The notes: generated by a model from the sequence alone, not told the origin. 64,000 bases of DNA from Narthecium ossifragum (GCA_963920575.1 OY986965.1:12104290-12168289); one strand, 5' to 3'. Positions 1 to 11,393 are shown, numbered from the stretch's first letter. Translations and numbers: made by a program.

Positions 1-1
1 A

Positions 2-427
2 CCTAGGCCATTCAGATGTTGGGCGATAGACATTATAGGGAAGATATATCCTCCATCGTCCATGTTGCACAAGTTTGTAATTGTTGCAACAGATTATTTT
101 ACTAAATGGGTAGAAGCAATCCCATTAAAAAATGTTTCTGATGATCAAGTGATAAACTTCATTTGGGAAAACATCATATGTAGATTTGGCATTCCACAAA
201 CAATTGTGTCCGATCAAGGGACAATGTTTGTAAGTTCTAAGGTAAAGAATTTTTTGGCTGCGTATAAAATTAATATGGCCAATTCTACACCCTACTATGC
301 CCAATCTAATGGACAATCTGAAGCGTCCAATAAAACCATCAAGTCAATCATAAGAAAAATGATGGACGATAACCCAAGGCAATGGCATGAAGGTTTACTA
401 AGAGCGTTAAGGGCACATAGAACTACA
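2..427 (+). pseudogene. Tat-1 integrase catalytic core, 5' part (interrupted)
   Basis: Reading frame 2 is open from the window edge to the nested insertion. It holds the retroviral-type integrase core: the first catalytic Asp in WAIDIIGKI, the second in VSDQGT and the Glu in SEASNKTIK, i.e. the D,D,E triad with Ty3/gypsy spacing. It then runs through MMDDNPRQWHEGLLRALRA and is cut at ...HRTT by the LTR that starts at 428. The frame resumes at 6825 after the insertion and one copy of its CTACA target duplication. No stop occurs in this part, so this integrase is better kept than the one in copy 2. Confidence 0.93.
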
Positions 428-777
428 TGATGAGAATGCATAATGTTATATTTTTATCCCTTAATAGTTAGTCTCCTGTGCTTATTTAGTTCCTAAATAC
501 ACTCATTATTCTTATATTTTGATTTAGGATGCAATTGAAGTCCTTAAGTCGAAAAGAAGCTAAAAAGAGTGCATGGATCAATTTTAAAAATTTATCTGTA
601 CCTGCTCGTGAAGAACCAGAGAATGTACCATATATGGTTGGAAAGCTCTTGAAGTCTAGATTCTGGAGAATTTTACGGTTCATGATTCCGAGTTTCCTAG
701 AGGAAGTTACGACAATTTCAGTACCGATGCGCAGTCTGAATGGCAGAAAGGAAAATAAGCTGGAAGTCCGAGCGAAG

Positions 778-1194
778 GTCCGATCAATCGGACCATGCAG
801 AATCGTGACAGAACATGTGTTTTTCAACCACAATGCATCCGATCGATCCCTCCATCGCTCCAATGGGGTCCGATCGATCCGACACCAATGGTCCGATCGA
901 TCGGACTCGGAAAATCAAAAACAGCAGATTTTTACTCAACCGATCGATCCAACACTCATAATTCGATCGATCGGACTTGAGAATTAAAGGGCGACAGAAC
1001 GTATGCTTTTTAGAGGAACACAGTTCGATCGATCGGACCATCGATCGAACTCGGGAAGAGCCAGAGACGAAGGATTTTTACGAAATCGATCGATCCGACT
1101 CCCTTAGTCCGATCGATCGGGCTCGGGCGTGAATAGAAGTTAAAGATTTTAATGAGACCGATCGATCCAGCATCCAAGGTCCGATCGATCGGAC
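778..1194 (+). promoter_or_regulatory. U3 cluster of about ten GATCGATC palindromes
   Basis: Boxes such as CCGATCGATCGG recur around 841, 870, 893, 943, 962, 1026, 1085, 1109, 1158 and 1180, ending about 60 bp upstream of the TATA box. Several extend to 14-16 bp dyads (for example GTCCGATCGATCGGAC). The same cluster is present at 5444-5863 in the 3' LTR. Function is inferred only from position; binding sites or hairpins are both possible. Confidence 0.6.
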
Positions 1195-1252
1195 TTTCCC
1201 AGTGGATAAAATCAACGATTGTGATCTAATCCGAGGGTGGATACACTTGAGG

Positions 1253-1262
1253 CTATAAATAG
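1253..1262 (+). promoter_or_regulatory. TATA box of the 5' LTR
   Basis: CTATAAATAG, followed by GACTCTTTCTAGGG and a pyrimidine-rich stretch. The same box is at 5921-5930 in the 3' LTR and at 39212 in the related solo LTR. It places the U3/R boundary about 850 bp into the LTR. Confidence 0.8.
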
Positions 1263-2157
1263 GACTCTTTCTAGGGTTTGAGGGGGGATTCTTGGACACT
1301 TTTGGCTGCTCTTTCTCCTCCTTTATATTTTTTCTAGGTTTTATTTTCTTTATTAGAATCTTTTGAGGATTGTTCTCGATGGCCCTGCGTGGCTAAATCT
1401 TGATCCTTGGTCGAGGAGACTGAAACCTCGGAATCAATGAGACTGTGAGATCTAATTTATTTTTATTGTTCAGTTTATAGATGAGTATTGAATGTTCTTC
1501 TGTGTTTATCTTCATGATTGTCTTGTCTAATTGCTAGGAGCGCTACTAGTTTATTATTCATGGCGATCTACTGCTAGGTTGGATATCAAATCCGGAATTG
1601 TTTGATCCCTCTAATCTGCGAAGCAACTAGGATCTAATAATTTACTGCTGATCAGATCTTGTTAGATCTTAGGAAGAATATTCAACTAGATTAAATGCAA
1701 CCGCTTGTGCTTGTGTTGTTTAGCTTCATCGATTTCCCTATTCTTAATGCTGCTACTAGACTAAATCTACAGCGCTTGTCTTAGGTTGTCTAGTAGTTAG
1801 GGTTGATTAGATCGCTTGTTTCTAATTAATTATGATCGAGGAGAGATTCGAATTTAATTCGGACGGTGAATATTCATGGTATGAATTGATTGATACTTGC
1901 ATCTATGATCAGTTGTTGGATTCCGATGGTGGATGTTGACTCAGACCAAGGTTTGTTCTCTTGATTCAACTTGTTTCTTTTATTTAGATTATTTCTTTAT
2001 TGTTTTTCCTCACGTTTAAAAACCCCCCTATCTTTGTTCACTAAGCACAAAACTAGACTGAACACTCTTCGTGGGATCGACTCGTACTCGCACTACTACA
2101 TTTGTTTTGAAGAGTATTGGATTTATTTTTGAGTGCCTGCGACAGCACATCAAATTT

Positions 2158-2174
2158 TGGCGCCGTTGCCGGGG
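2158..2174 (+). other. Primer-binding site, complementary to tRNA-Asp
   Basis: TGGCGCCGTTGCCGGGG lies five bases after the LTR end. It is the reverse complement of the 3' end of plant tRNA-Asp including CCA, the primer used by many Athila/Tat-type elements. Confidence 0.85.
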
Positions 2175-2258
2175 AGTGATTCTAGTTGATTTTTGTGCTT
2201 ATAGTGATCTTTATTTTCAAAAAAAAAAAAGAAAAAAAAAATTGAGAACCCCTTGGTT

Positions 2259-3506
2259 ATGGACCCGAATTATAATATGCCACCGGGTGACATATGGAAT
2301 GATGATTTTCCTTTTGGTTATGAACCCGTTTACAATAATGACACATATGGTTTCTCAAACCCGGCCTATGATTCATATTCATATTCTTATGATTCGGATT
2401 TTAGAGATCATACCGACCCTAGTTGGCAGTTTCATGGTTTCCCAAACCCGGCTTATGATTCATATTCATATTCTTATAATTCGGATTTTAGAGGTCATAC
2501 CTACCCTAGTCGGCAGTTTCAAGCACAAATGCAAGAGATTCTGAAGGTAATGGAAGAAAATACTAAGTCCTTAAGAGAAAATAATAATTCCATAAGAGAA
2601 AATACTAATTCCTTAAGAGAATCGCGTATTTTTTGGGAGGAAAGACTTTCTAGGGAACGTGAAAAAACTGAGAACCTCTTCATTGCTCAGTCACAAATGC
2701 AACAAGAGCCACTAATAATTGACCAAGTTAATGTGAGTCACTCTTTTGATAAAGAAGTTGATAGATATGATTCTATGCCTCATGTTTGCAATGATAATAC
2801 TTGTGATGCTTTTGTTTCTGATAATAATGATATATGTCATAATACTTGTGATTCTTTGTCGGTGCATGAAATTAATGATGATATTTCATTGACTGCTGAG
2901 GTTGGAGATGCTTCGGGGGAGATTTTACAGAAGGCAGATGAAGAAGTTGTCCAACAATGTCCAGTCTACCGCGAGAAAGATTCGGTCGACCGCCGAGAAT
3001 ACCATGAACATTTATTCGACGAACCTCCTCCGACTGAAGTTGAAAGCATTCCTGTTACGCCGCGAGGTATATTTCCTGTGACTATCTCATCTTCATTAGT
3101 GGTTAAAAAGGAGATGACCTTAGTAGATATTTTCATATCTCGACGGATTTATTTTCGATCATGTAATCTTGATATCTTTGACAATCCGAACGACGACATT
3201 ATTAATAGTTCAATGGATGAGTCGAGTATATTTGAGCATAATGTTGACTCCTTTCTTCCTGATCACCATGATGACATGCATTTTTGTTTGAGAGATCTAG
3301 CTATCTTGTTTATTGGTGTTAGTATGGAAAAGCTAAATCTCAGTTTTGAAATATGCCACTTGAGTTCATATGTTAAATTAACCTTGCTAGCACTATTGAG
3401 GTTAAATATGCATATTATGGCATCCATTGATTTTGCATACCATCGTGCTAGAGAACGGCCACCGAGGGCACGATTAAAACTTTTTCTATTGTATAAAGTA
3501 GTTTAG
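2259..3506 (+). CDS. Gag-position ORF of the non-autonomous element, function unknown
   Basis: The first ATG after the primer site, behind an A-rich leader, opens a frame of 415 residues. No known gag, protease or polymerase motif is visible. The N-terminal part carries a tandem duplication of about 29 residues (87 bp; each copy contains NPAYDSYSYSY). Next is a charged heptad-like coiled coil of SLREN/SIREN repeats (about residues 95-125). The middle is acidic with Cys/Asp-rich stretches, and the C-terminus is basic (RARERPPRARLK). It occupies the gag position and may be a gag-like structural protein, but that is inference. The intact frame agrees with the young age of the insertion. Confidence 0.6.
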   Translation: MDPNYNMPPGDIWNDDFPFGYEPVYNNDTYGFSNPAYDSYSYSYDSDFRDHTDPSWQFHGFPNPAYDSYSYSYNSDFRGHTYPSRQFQAQMQEILKVMEENTKSLRENNNSIRENTNSLRESRIFWEERLSREREKTENLFIAQSQMQQEPLIIDQVNVSHSFDKEVDRYDSMPHVCNDNTCDAFVSDNNDICHNTCDSLSVHEINDDISLTAEVGDASGEILQKADEEVVQQCPVYREKDSVDRREYHEHLFDEPPPTEVESIPVTPRGIFPVTISSSLVVKKEMTLVDIFISRRIYFRSCNLDIFDNPNDDIINSSMDESSIFEHNVDSFLPDHHDDMHFCLRDLAILFIGVSMEKLNLSFEICHLSSYVKLTLLALLRLNMHIMASIDFAYHRARERPPRARLKLFLLYKVV

Positions 3507-3697
3507 TTTGTTTTATTTACTTTCTTGTGTGGTTGAGAGTGCTAGAATTATTTTTAGGTTGTGTGCATGCATGTTTGCTTTTGTTTTGCTTTGCTTTGCT
3601 TTTGCTTTGTAGGTGATTGAGTACCCCTGTGATACATGAAGAATTCGCCCAGACATGCAGTGAACCATTCCTGTGCAACTCATAAATAAAAGCGCTG

Positions 3698-3715
3698 CTT
3701 GGAAGGCAACCCAAG
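3698..3715 (+). other. Small hairpin in the element interior
   Basis: CTTGG and CCAAG can pair around AAGGCAAC, about 90 bp upstream of the first G-tract box. Similar GGAAGGCAACCC motifs are familiar from plant LTR elements lacking pol. Confidence 0.5.
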
Positions 3716-3790
3716 GGGAGTTCGTTCCTTTCTCTTTTTATTTTCGCATTTCCATTTTAGATATTTTTGCTTTTCTTTGCATTCCACCTT

Positions 3791-3825
3791 ACATTGGGGA
3801 CAATGTCAGTTTCAAGTGTGGGGGA
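3791..3825 (+). other. Hairpin ACATTG/CAATGT followed by G-tract box 1
   Basis: A perfect 6-bp stem closes a GGGA loop and is followed eight bases later by AAGTGTGGGGGA. This matches the pairing of hairpin and G-tract seen again at 5054-5090. Confidence 0.55.
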
Positions 3826-5053
3826 GGAGATCTAGGTTGCATTTGCCATGAGCAAGAACAAGTTAAGCTTAACATATTCATAACATGATTGAATGAGTAA
3901 TTTTGCGACTTGGAATTAATTAGTTGAGTTATTTTCCTTGAGATGGTAGTGACTAAATGAGTAGACAAAAGCTGGTGAGATTTTGAGCCTTTAGACTGAC
4001 ACATTCATATCAGTCTCACTAATTTCTTTCATGAGAGATATTCTTCCATGGATTTGTTTCTCTAGAACTTGCTTTGATTCTATTTGAGGTCACATTGACA
4101 CATGTATACATGAACATGATTAAGGCCATCTTTGTTATAAGTTACATAAGCCAAATAGCCTACCTTTTGATTAAATCCTTTTGCTAAACACCTTTGAGCT
4201 TTATTGACTTCATTGTTAACCCACATTACAAGCCTTAAACCTGAAAAATATTTCCGTTACCCAAGCCATAAAACTAGTGGAGCATTGATCATCATTATGA
4301 CATGTATGGATGCAAAAGTTCAAGTGTGGGGGTGTTTGGATTTGTGGTATGGCTATATTTGAAAAAAAAAAAAAAGAAAGTGAAAGAAAGAAGAAAGTGA
4401 AGGAGGAAATTGTTTCTCATATTACAAAATGTGTTTTTGAATCCTCCTAATACTCCAAGAAAGGGGGATGTTTATGTATGATATCTACAAAGGTGGAAGT
4501 TTTTGCAAAAGATTGTTCACTATTTCAGTTAAAAAGTATTCTTTTGAACAATCTCTTTGCCAATGTGGTAATGTTTTATGGGTTGATTATGTTAAAGCTA
4601 AGTTGAAGAAAGTTGTTGAATGGAGTGATTGGTTGTACATGTATTATTGATGCATTTTTGCTCCATTAGTTCCATTGGCTTTTGAGCTACATTTCTAAAT
4701 ATTTCCCACCTTAATCCTGGACCCCATTACAACCTTTTGAAGTCCTTATGATTTGTGTGATGCATGTGATTCTAGTGGTGGAGAATGAGAAGATATGCAA
4801 CCTTATGGTAGATCATTCTCATTGGAATGAATTTGAGTGAAATACATACCCTTCAAACACATGAGAGTTGAGTATTAATTTCCGTGAGGGTCTACTTATT
4901 TAGTATGCTTCATCTTCAAGTGGAAATGCTTACTGATTGATTTTTATGTTGTCTAAAAATATTTGTTCATGATGTGTTATGAGTTGCGAAGAGCTTGATT
5001 GTTCTTTGTTGATAGCGTTGCAACCTTGATATCTTGAGTAGAGTGAATTTTAG

Positions 5054-5093
5054 TTTTGCCCGAGGACGAGCAAAAGCTAAGTGTGGGGGAATT
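5054..5093 (+). other. Hairpin plus polypurine tract before the 3' LTR
   Basis: TTTTGC (5054-5059) and GCAAAA (5070-5075) form a stem around CCGAGGACGA. Three bases on, AAGTGTGGGGGAATTT runs into the LTR start TGATGAG. The same arrangement is recognisable on the minus strand at 63300-63335 next to another LTR. Confidence 0.75.
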
Positions 5094-6819
5094 TGATGAG
5101 AATGCATAATGTTATATTTTTATCCCTTAATACTTAGTCTCCTGTGCTTATTTAGTTCCTAAATACACTCATTATTCTTATATTTTGATTTAGGATGCAA
5201 TTGAAGTCCTTAAGTCGAAAAGAAGCTAAAAAGAGTGCATGGATCAACTTTAAAGATTTATCTGTACCTGTTCGTGAAGAACCAGAGGATGTGCCATACA
5301 TGGTTGGAAAGCTCTTGAAGTCTAGATTCTGTCGAATTTTACGGTTCGTGATTCTGAGTTTCCTAGAGGAAGTTACGACAATTTCAGTACCGATGCGCAG
5401 TCTGAATGGCAGAAAGGAAAATAAGCTGGAAGTCCGAGCGAAGGTCCGATCGATCGGACCATGCAGAATCGTGACAGAATATGTGTTTTTCAGCCACAAT
5501 GCATCCGATCGATCCCTCCATCGCTCCAATGGGGTCCGATCGATCCGACACCAATGGTCCGATCGATCGGACTCGGAAAAAGTCAAAAACAGCGGATTTT
5601 TACTCAACCGATCGATCCAACACTCATAATTCAATCGATCGGACTTGGGAATTAAAGGGCGACAGAACGTATGCTTTTTAGAGGAACACAGTTCGATCGA
5701 TCGGACCATCGATCGAACTCGGGAAGAGCCAGAGACGAAGGATTTTTACGAAATCGATCGATCCGACTCCCTTAGTCCGATCGATCGGGCTCGGGCGTGA
5801 ATAGAAGTTGAAGATTTTAATGAGACCGATCGATCCAGCATCCAAGGTCCGATCGATCGGACTTTCCCAGTGGATAAAATCAACGATTGTGATCTAATCC
5901 GAGGGTGGATACACTTGAGGCTATAAATAGGACTCTTTCTAGGGTTTGAGGGGGGATTCTTGGACACTTTTGGCTGCTCTTTCTCCTCCTTTATATTTTT
6001 TCTAGGTTTTATTTTCTTTATTAGAATCTTTTGAGGATTGTTCTCGATGGCCCTGCGTGGCTAAATCTTGAGCCTTGGTCGAGGAGACTAAAACCTCAGA
6101 ATCAATGAGACTGTGAGATCTAATTTATTTTTATTGTTCAGTTTATAGATGAGTATTGAATGTTCTTCTGTGTTTATCTTCATGATTGTCTTGTCTAATT
6201 GCTAGGAGCGCTACTAGTTTATTATTCATGGCGATCTACTGCTAGGTTGGATATCAAATCCGGAATTGTTTGATCCCTCTAATCTGCGAAGCAACTAGGA
6301 TCTAATAATTTACTGCTGATCAGATCTTGTTAGATCTTAGGAAGAATATTCAACTAGATTAAATGCAACCGCTTGTGCTTGTGTTGTTTAGCTTCATCGA
6401 TCTCCCTATTCTTAATGCTGCTACTAGACTAAATCTACAGCGCTTGTCTTAGGTTGTCTAGTAGTTAGGGTTGATTAGATCGCTTGTTTCTAATTAACTA
6501 TGATCGAGGAGAGATTCGAATTTAATTCGGACGGTGAATATTCATGGTATGAATTGATTGATACTTGCATCTATGATTAGTTGTTGGATTCCGATGGTGG
6601 ACGTTGACTCAGACCAAGGTTTGTTCTCTTGATTCAACTTGTTTCTTTTATTTAGATTATTTCTTTATTCTTTTTCCTCACGTTTAAAAACCCCCTATCT
6701 CTGTTCACTAAGCACAAAACTAGACTGAACACTCTTCATGGGATCGACTCGTACTCGCACTACTACATTTGTTTTGAAGAGTATTGGATTTATTTTTGAG
6801 TGCCTGCGACAGCACATCA
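5094..6819 (+). repeat. 3' LTR of the nested non-autonomous element
   Basis: Nearly identical to 428-2152, with the palindrome cluster at 5444-5863, a TATA box at 5921-5930 and the end CACATCA. The second CTACA target duplication follows at 6820-6824 and the Tat-1 integrase frame resumes. Confidence 0.96.
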
Positions 6820-6824
6820 CTACA

Positions 6825-7286
6825 CCTAAGTCTAGTACTAAGGTTACGCCTTATCAATTAGTTTATGGTCAAGAGGCGGTGTTACCGGCTGAGATAAATG
6901 TTCTGTCGCCCAGAGTTATGGAACAAGATCGCTCAACTAGCGAAGAATATGAAGACGCATTAATGTATAATCTTTTAGAGCTCGATGAGCAACGAGCTAT
7001 TGCCTTAGAAAATATAGAGGCACAAAAGTTAAAAGTGGCCGATATATACAATAAAAAAGTAGTTTCAAAAGAGTTTCAAGAAGGAGATCTAGTTTGGAAA
7101 ACAATCTTACCTATAGATCATAATGATCCCAAATATGGAAAGTGGTCGCCCAACTGGGAAGGACCATACTTGGTCGATCAAGTATTTCCAAATGGATCAT
7201 ATCAACTGAGGAATATTGACGGTGGGTTGCATCGATCAATGATCAATGGTCGATACATTAAGAAGTACTACCCATCAATGGAATAA
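6825..7286 (+). pseudogene. Tat-1 integrase, C-terminal part
   Basis: Continuation of the integrase from 427. It begins at TPKSSTKVTPYQLVYG and goes on through the linker rich in E/D (LELDEQRAIALEN) to the C-terminal chromatin/DNA-binding region with WSPNWEGPYLVDQ, a GPF/Y-like module typical of Ty3/gypsy integrases, ending in the stop at 7284-7286. No stop or frameshift is visible, so only the insertion disrupts this gene. It is about one residue in eight different from the copy at 42765-43186. Confidence 0.92.
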
Positions 7287-7413
7287 AAGGCATAGAAGAA
7301 ATACGTCCTTGAGATTTGGACGATAGCAATTAACAAAAATATGTTCATTACAAAATATATCGGCCAAAAGTGTTGCATTACAAATTTCATCGCTCATATC
7401 AAACAAGAAAAAA

Positions 7414-10400
7414 TTATCTCTTCAAAGAGAGATTTTGAGATAAAAGAGCTATTTTTTCACGGATGGCTTTAAAGCGTTGCTTGTTCTTCACAAGTTCACC
7501 CTTCAATTCAACTTGGCGATCTTTTGAGGAATTGGCTTCCAAGGCGATGTATTCTTGCATCATTTGATTGCCTTCCTCAGGTAGTTGGGTAGTCTCGCGA
7601 AGAAGATAGTTCTTTTGAGTGGTGCATTGGGCGATTTTTTCCTCTAACTCTTTTATTTGGTTTTGATAACCAAGGATCTCTGACTCCTTTTCGCCAATAT
7701 CATCTGTATTTTTCTGGAGTTGTTTAACACGACTGTTAATGACATCTCTGATATGGGTACGCCGCTCTTGACGTTCCCCTATAAGAACTATCTCATTCAT
7801 TAAGTTATTTCTCTCAGCAGTCAGACTCTCAACCTTGATCTTAATGCTGTGAATATCGTCCATATCACTGGACGAAAACCCTAAGACTGTGGGATCCACG
7901 GAGAGAAAAGGTGTTATAGCTTTGTCCAGTGCTTCACTATCTGATCTGGTGAAGTCCTCTTCAGGTAGTTTATCCAAAACTACAAGACATTGAGATAAAG
8001 CTCGCCTGAATTCTTCATGTTGACTCCCTTGTGCAACTTCAGGGTCAATAGCCGTTTTCTTGGCAGTCACTATAGCATGCCAGGAATCCGAGAAGGCCTA
8101 GACAATATTCATTAATTGGGCGAGATCGCCCTGAAAAGAACAAGTATTCAGTAAGAGTTAACACTAAAATGGTCGAAAGAATCGAATTGAACGATGAATA
8201 CCTGTGATGAGGTAGAACTGGATGGATGAACAGTGGGAGTAACAAAGGATGGAGATGAAGTCCTCATTGTAGGAGCAGCTGTTGTAGGGCTTTTAGTAGT
8301 CGCCCTTGTTTGAACATCAGTAGTTGATGTTAAAACATGAGAAGTTGATGATATAATATCGACCATTACTTGTTCAAGGACACCGCGGCGAAGTGTTGGA
8401 GATACAATTAGTGCCTCCGTTGATGAGACAACTGGAGAAGCAGCGATGCTCGGCTTAACAGTTTTGGCCGAGAGATCTTCAACCTGAATTGAAGCGGCTG
8501 GGATATTAGGAGAAGCTGATACAGAAGATAAACTCGCATTACCAAGGTCTCTTAAAAGACTATACGGACCATGAACGAGCATTCTACCAGTTAATGACAA
8601 ACCTGGTTTAGATGGAGTTGCATTTAAGACGTCAAAAAGGTTGCTATCGTCTTCGTCCTCTTCTTCTCAACCAGAGTCTTGACCGCCAGACTTTTGCTTC
8701 CTCGATTCCTAAAAGATTTAAAAATTAGAGAATGGTCGATAGATCGATCATCAATAAAATAAGGTTATCTATACTTTTAAATTCTTTTGGGCGAGTCGTT
8801 TGATTATACCACCAGAACGTACATGCGCCTTTGCCTTTGAAGAAGATTTGGCCGAGGAAGTTGGAGGCACACTCTTATCAGCATGACCAGGAGAAGTTAG
8901 AGGATGTTCCTCGACCATTTGGGATGGAGATGTATCAACCATAACTTTAGGAACTTTGGTTGTAGGTCTAGGAGAAGACAAAGAATACAAAGAGCTCGGA
9001 GTACTGGAGCCCACCTCTACAGCAGTCCTGAAGACGTAAAGGTTTAAGTATCAAAAGGAGAATACCAACATAACTGGAAAGAAAATATTATGATACTCAC
9101 GTGGCATGAGCAGATTGACTGCTTTGATGACTGCTGCTGGGAGAATCAACCTTTTCCTCTACAACTGGCCGAGAAAATGATTGATCTTTTGGAGAGGAAG
9201 ATGGCTGAGGTTGGACGATGGTTTTTCCTTTACCACGTCTCTTTATGAGCGGTTCATCATCCTCATCGTTGGAACCTATCGATCGAGGAGATGATTGATT
9301 TTTTGGAGAAGAAGATGGTTGAGGTTGGACGATGGTTTTTCCTTTATCACGCTTCTTTTTGGGCGGTGCATCGCCCTCATCGTCTGAACCTATCGATCAT
9401 ATGTTATTAAATTAAGAAAGGATATCAAAAAATCAAGAAGAACGATGAAGATATACCTTTTGTCTTTCGTTTACTTGGTGGAGGACCAATAGCCACTTGC
9501 TTTTATCTTTTCTTCTCCTTTGGAGGAATAAATTTCTCAAACACTAGATCCTTGTCGGAAAAGAAAAGATGTTCGTCGACCATTTCCTTTCAGCTGTCAG
9601 TAATACTAGCTTCAATCTCGCTAGTAGGCTCAAAAGGTCTAAGCCTAAACCTCTTAATGAGGAGCAATTCTCTCTTATCCACATAAATTACTCGCTCAAT
9701 GTCTGGGAAGATACATCGCCCTCTAGCGACGATATTGAAGCTGAAGTATGGTGGCACTGGCCAAGACTGTTTAAGGCCAAATTGGCGAGCAGTAAAATTG
9801 GGAGCATAAACTTCTACTCCACATTTATTGTTCGCCTTGCCCTAAGCCGTATCGAAGTGAAGATCATGGCCGATAAGAAAACGAGCCCAAGCCAGTATCT
9901 TATCATCAGACTCTAAGTCTGAAGAAATATCAAGTAAAGGCTTAATGGACGATGGGTGAGACTCAGGGTTGAATGGACGATATGAAGAAAAATTGGACAA
10001 AGTATAGAAATAATTGAACGCTTGTCGAAAGGATTTGGGAATAGAAGATGAAGAAAGATACAAATGGCCTTGAGTTCTGGCCGATGACGATGAAGGCGGC
10101 ATGTGAAGATCAGGGAAATAAGCTCTAAGCCATAATTGGACGAGCCATAGAGGACCAAAGCCCGTCAAATTACCACCTTCCCTCAACTGTTCAAGGACGA
10201 GATACATTCCTCGATAAATGGCCGATAAAACAAAAGGAGCAAGAGAAAAAACTTGTTTGCCTGAAGAAAGATCCCGAGCGAGTGGGATATACCCTTTGAT
10301 ATGTCTTTTGGCAGAGAGGCAAAGGACAAATTTACAAAGCCAATAGTAAATGAACGCTAATCGTTCAAGAGAGTTTGAAGGGCCATCGCTCTCAGACAAC

Positions 10401-10965
10401 TTGGCATAGTAATTAATGAAAAGGCTGTAGTTCTTATCGGCCTCAAAAACAATTTCCTTCTTGGGTAGTCCATATTGGCCGATACCGAAGTACCAAGTGG
10501 AGTTAAACCCGTTAAGAGCGATATGTCCAGCACAGTTATGGTAAGCGAACCAAAGGGAAAGACAAAATTGTTATATTCTGTCGACCAGAAAAGGAGCGAC
10601 GAAATAAACAAGTTAGAGTCTTGAAGAGGAACCCTGGTGCTCAAGTCCAGGAAATCTAAGATACCCGCATCAGAAAAAATCGATTTAGTCTCAGAATGGC
10701 CAATCATCCTATTATACCATTTTATAAACTTATCATCAACTAATGGCCAGGAGATGATAGGATTTTTTGCAGAAAGAGAAGAAAGATTTAAGGTTCCAGA
10801 AAAGGGCAAATCGCCAGAAAGAGGAAAAGAATGCACAAGGGCCATCTCTTCAGAACCAAGGGAAGGAATACTTTCAGGAACGAAGCAAGGACCCAAAATA
10901 AATGATTGAGAGTTAAGGTCACCTTCCCGGATCAGATAACTACTCCTTACTTCCTCCGACTTCAT
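7414..10965 (-). pseudogene. Tat-1 antisense gene: plant mobile domain plus coiled coil, intron-containing
   Basis: Read on the minus strand from the ATG at 10963-10965. The first block (about 10965-9500) has the plant mobile domain hallmarks WSTEYNNFVFPFGSLT, DISLLTGLTPLG and GPLWLVQLWLRAYFP. A basic/Ser-rich region with two copies of a KGKTIVQPQPSSSPK motif follows (about 9390-9150), then Ser/Thr-rich linkers, then a coiled coil of about 218 residues ending at 7414. Exons are separated by GT-AG gaps, for example 9028-9101 and about 8710-8780. Damage: a one-base frameshift near 10455, Trp codons turned to stops near 9841 and 9600, and one Arg-to-stop near 8670. Antisense genes of this kind downstream of integrase are known in Tat elements; their function is unknown. 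Confidence 0.85.
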
Positions 10966-11393
10966 GCTTTCATTGTAATCCCAACGGCGGACGTCACCTC
11001 TTTCTGCACATCGTTATCAGCCTTGATCTCTCGCATCATGATGACGAAAAGGTGTAGACGCCGGAGTTAAGAGGAAAAGAACAAAGAAACGCCGCGAAGG
11101 TAGGTAAAGAGCAGTAAAAACCCTAAGAGACTTAAAGGAGAAGACAGGCGAAGAAAGTTCTTTCCTGGCTGAAGGAAGTAATTTAAATAAAGGGTTTTTT
11201 GTCGTTACTTGCCAAAAGGTTTAAATGCTGGATCCAAAAAGATTTGGATAGAGAAAAGAAACGGCGCAGCGGTTCATTTTCCTAAACATCCGTCATGATT
11301 GAATTTGAAAATTTAGGCAAAACGATCAAATCTCGTCTGATGCTGTCACTTCGTCATTAAAGTATCTCCCTGATTACCGCATAGGGGGCAAAA
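10966..11393 (+). other. Spacer between antisense gene and 3' LTR of Tat-1, with polypurine tract
   Basis: No gene. It should contain the antisense promoter and 5' leader. It ends with the purine tract ATAGGGGGCAAAA just before the LTR start TGTTAGCC, matched at 54840-54853 in copy 2. Confidence 0.75.

Larger units (their letters stand above)
428..2152 (+). repeat. 5' LTR of the nested non-autonomous element
   Basis: It starts TGATGAGAATGC and ends GACAGCACATCA. U3 contains a block at about 630-760 that also occurs in the LTRs at 32859 and 38376, then a cluster of palindromic GATCGATC boxes, then a TATA box at 1253. Open frames in this LTR (for example from 529) are not regarded as genes because they run through the palindrome cluster and are not kept in related LTRs. 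Confidence 0.96.
3507..5093 (+). other. Non-coding 3' part of the element interior with conserved hairpin/G-tract boxes
   Basis: About 1.6 kb without a credible gene. It contains three AAGTGTGGGGG boxes (3814, 4322, 5079), each near a potential hairpin or A-rich run, and otherwise AT-rich sequence. The last box leads directly into the 3' LTR, so the earlier ones look like duplicated or auxiliary polypurine tracts. Confidence 0.7.
428..6819 (+). mobile_element. Complete non-autonomous LTR retrotransposon nested in the Tat-1 integrase
   Basis: Two LTRs of 1725 and 1726 bp (TGATGAG...CACATCA) flank an internal region of about 2.94 kb. The host duplication CTACA sits at 423-427 and 6820-6824. 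A primer-binding site follows the 5' LTR and a purine-rich tract precedes the 3' LTR. The interior has one long ORF (2259-3506) with no recognisable protease, RT or integrase, so the element must be mobilised in trans. The LTRs differ at roughly thirty positions by eye (about 98% identity), so insertion is fairly recent compared with the surrounding debris. Confidence 0.95.

Noticed and set aside
529..987. Open frame of about 150 codons in the LTR U3, also present at 5195-5629
   Set aside because: It runs through the palindrome cluster, which stays open by composition, and the related LTRs at 32859 and 38376 do not keep the frame.
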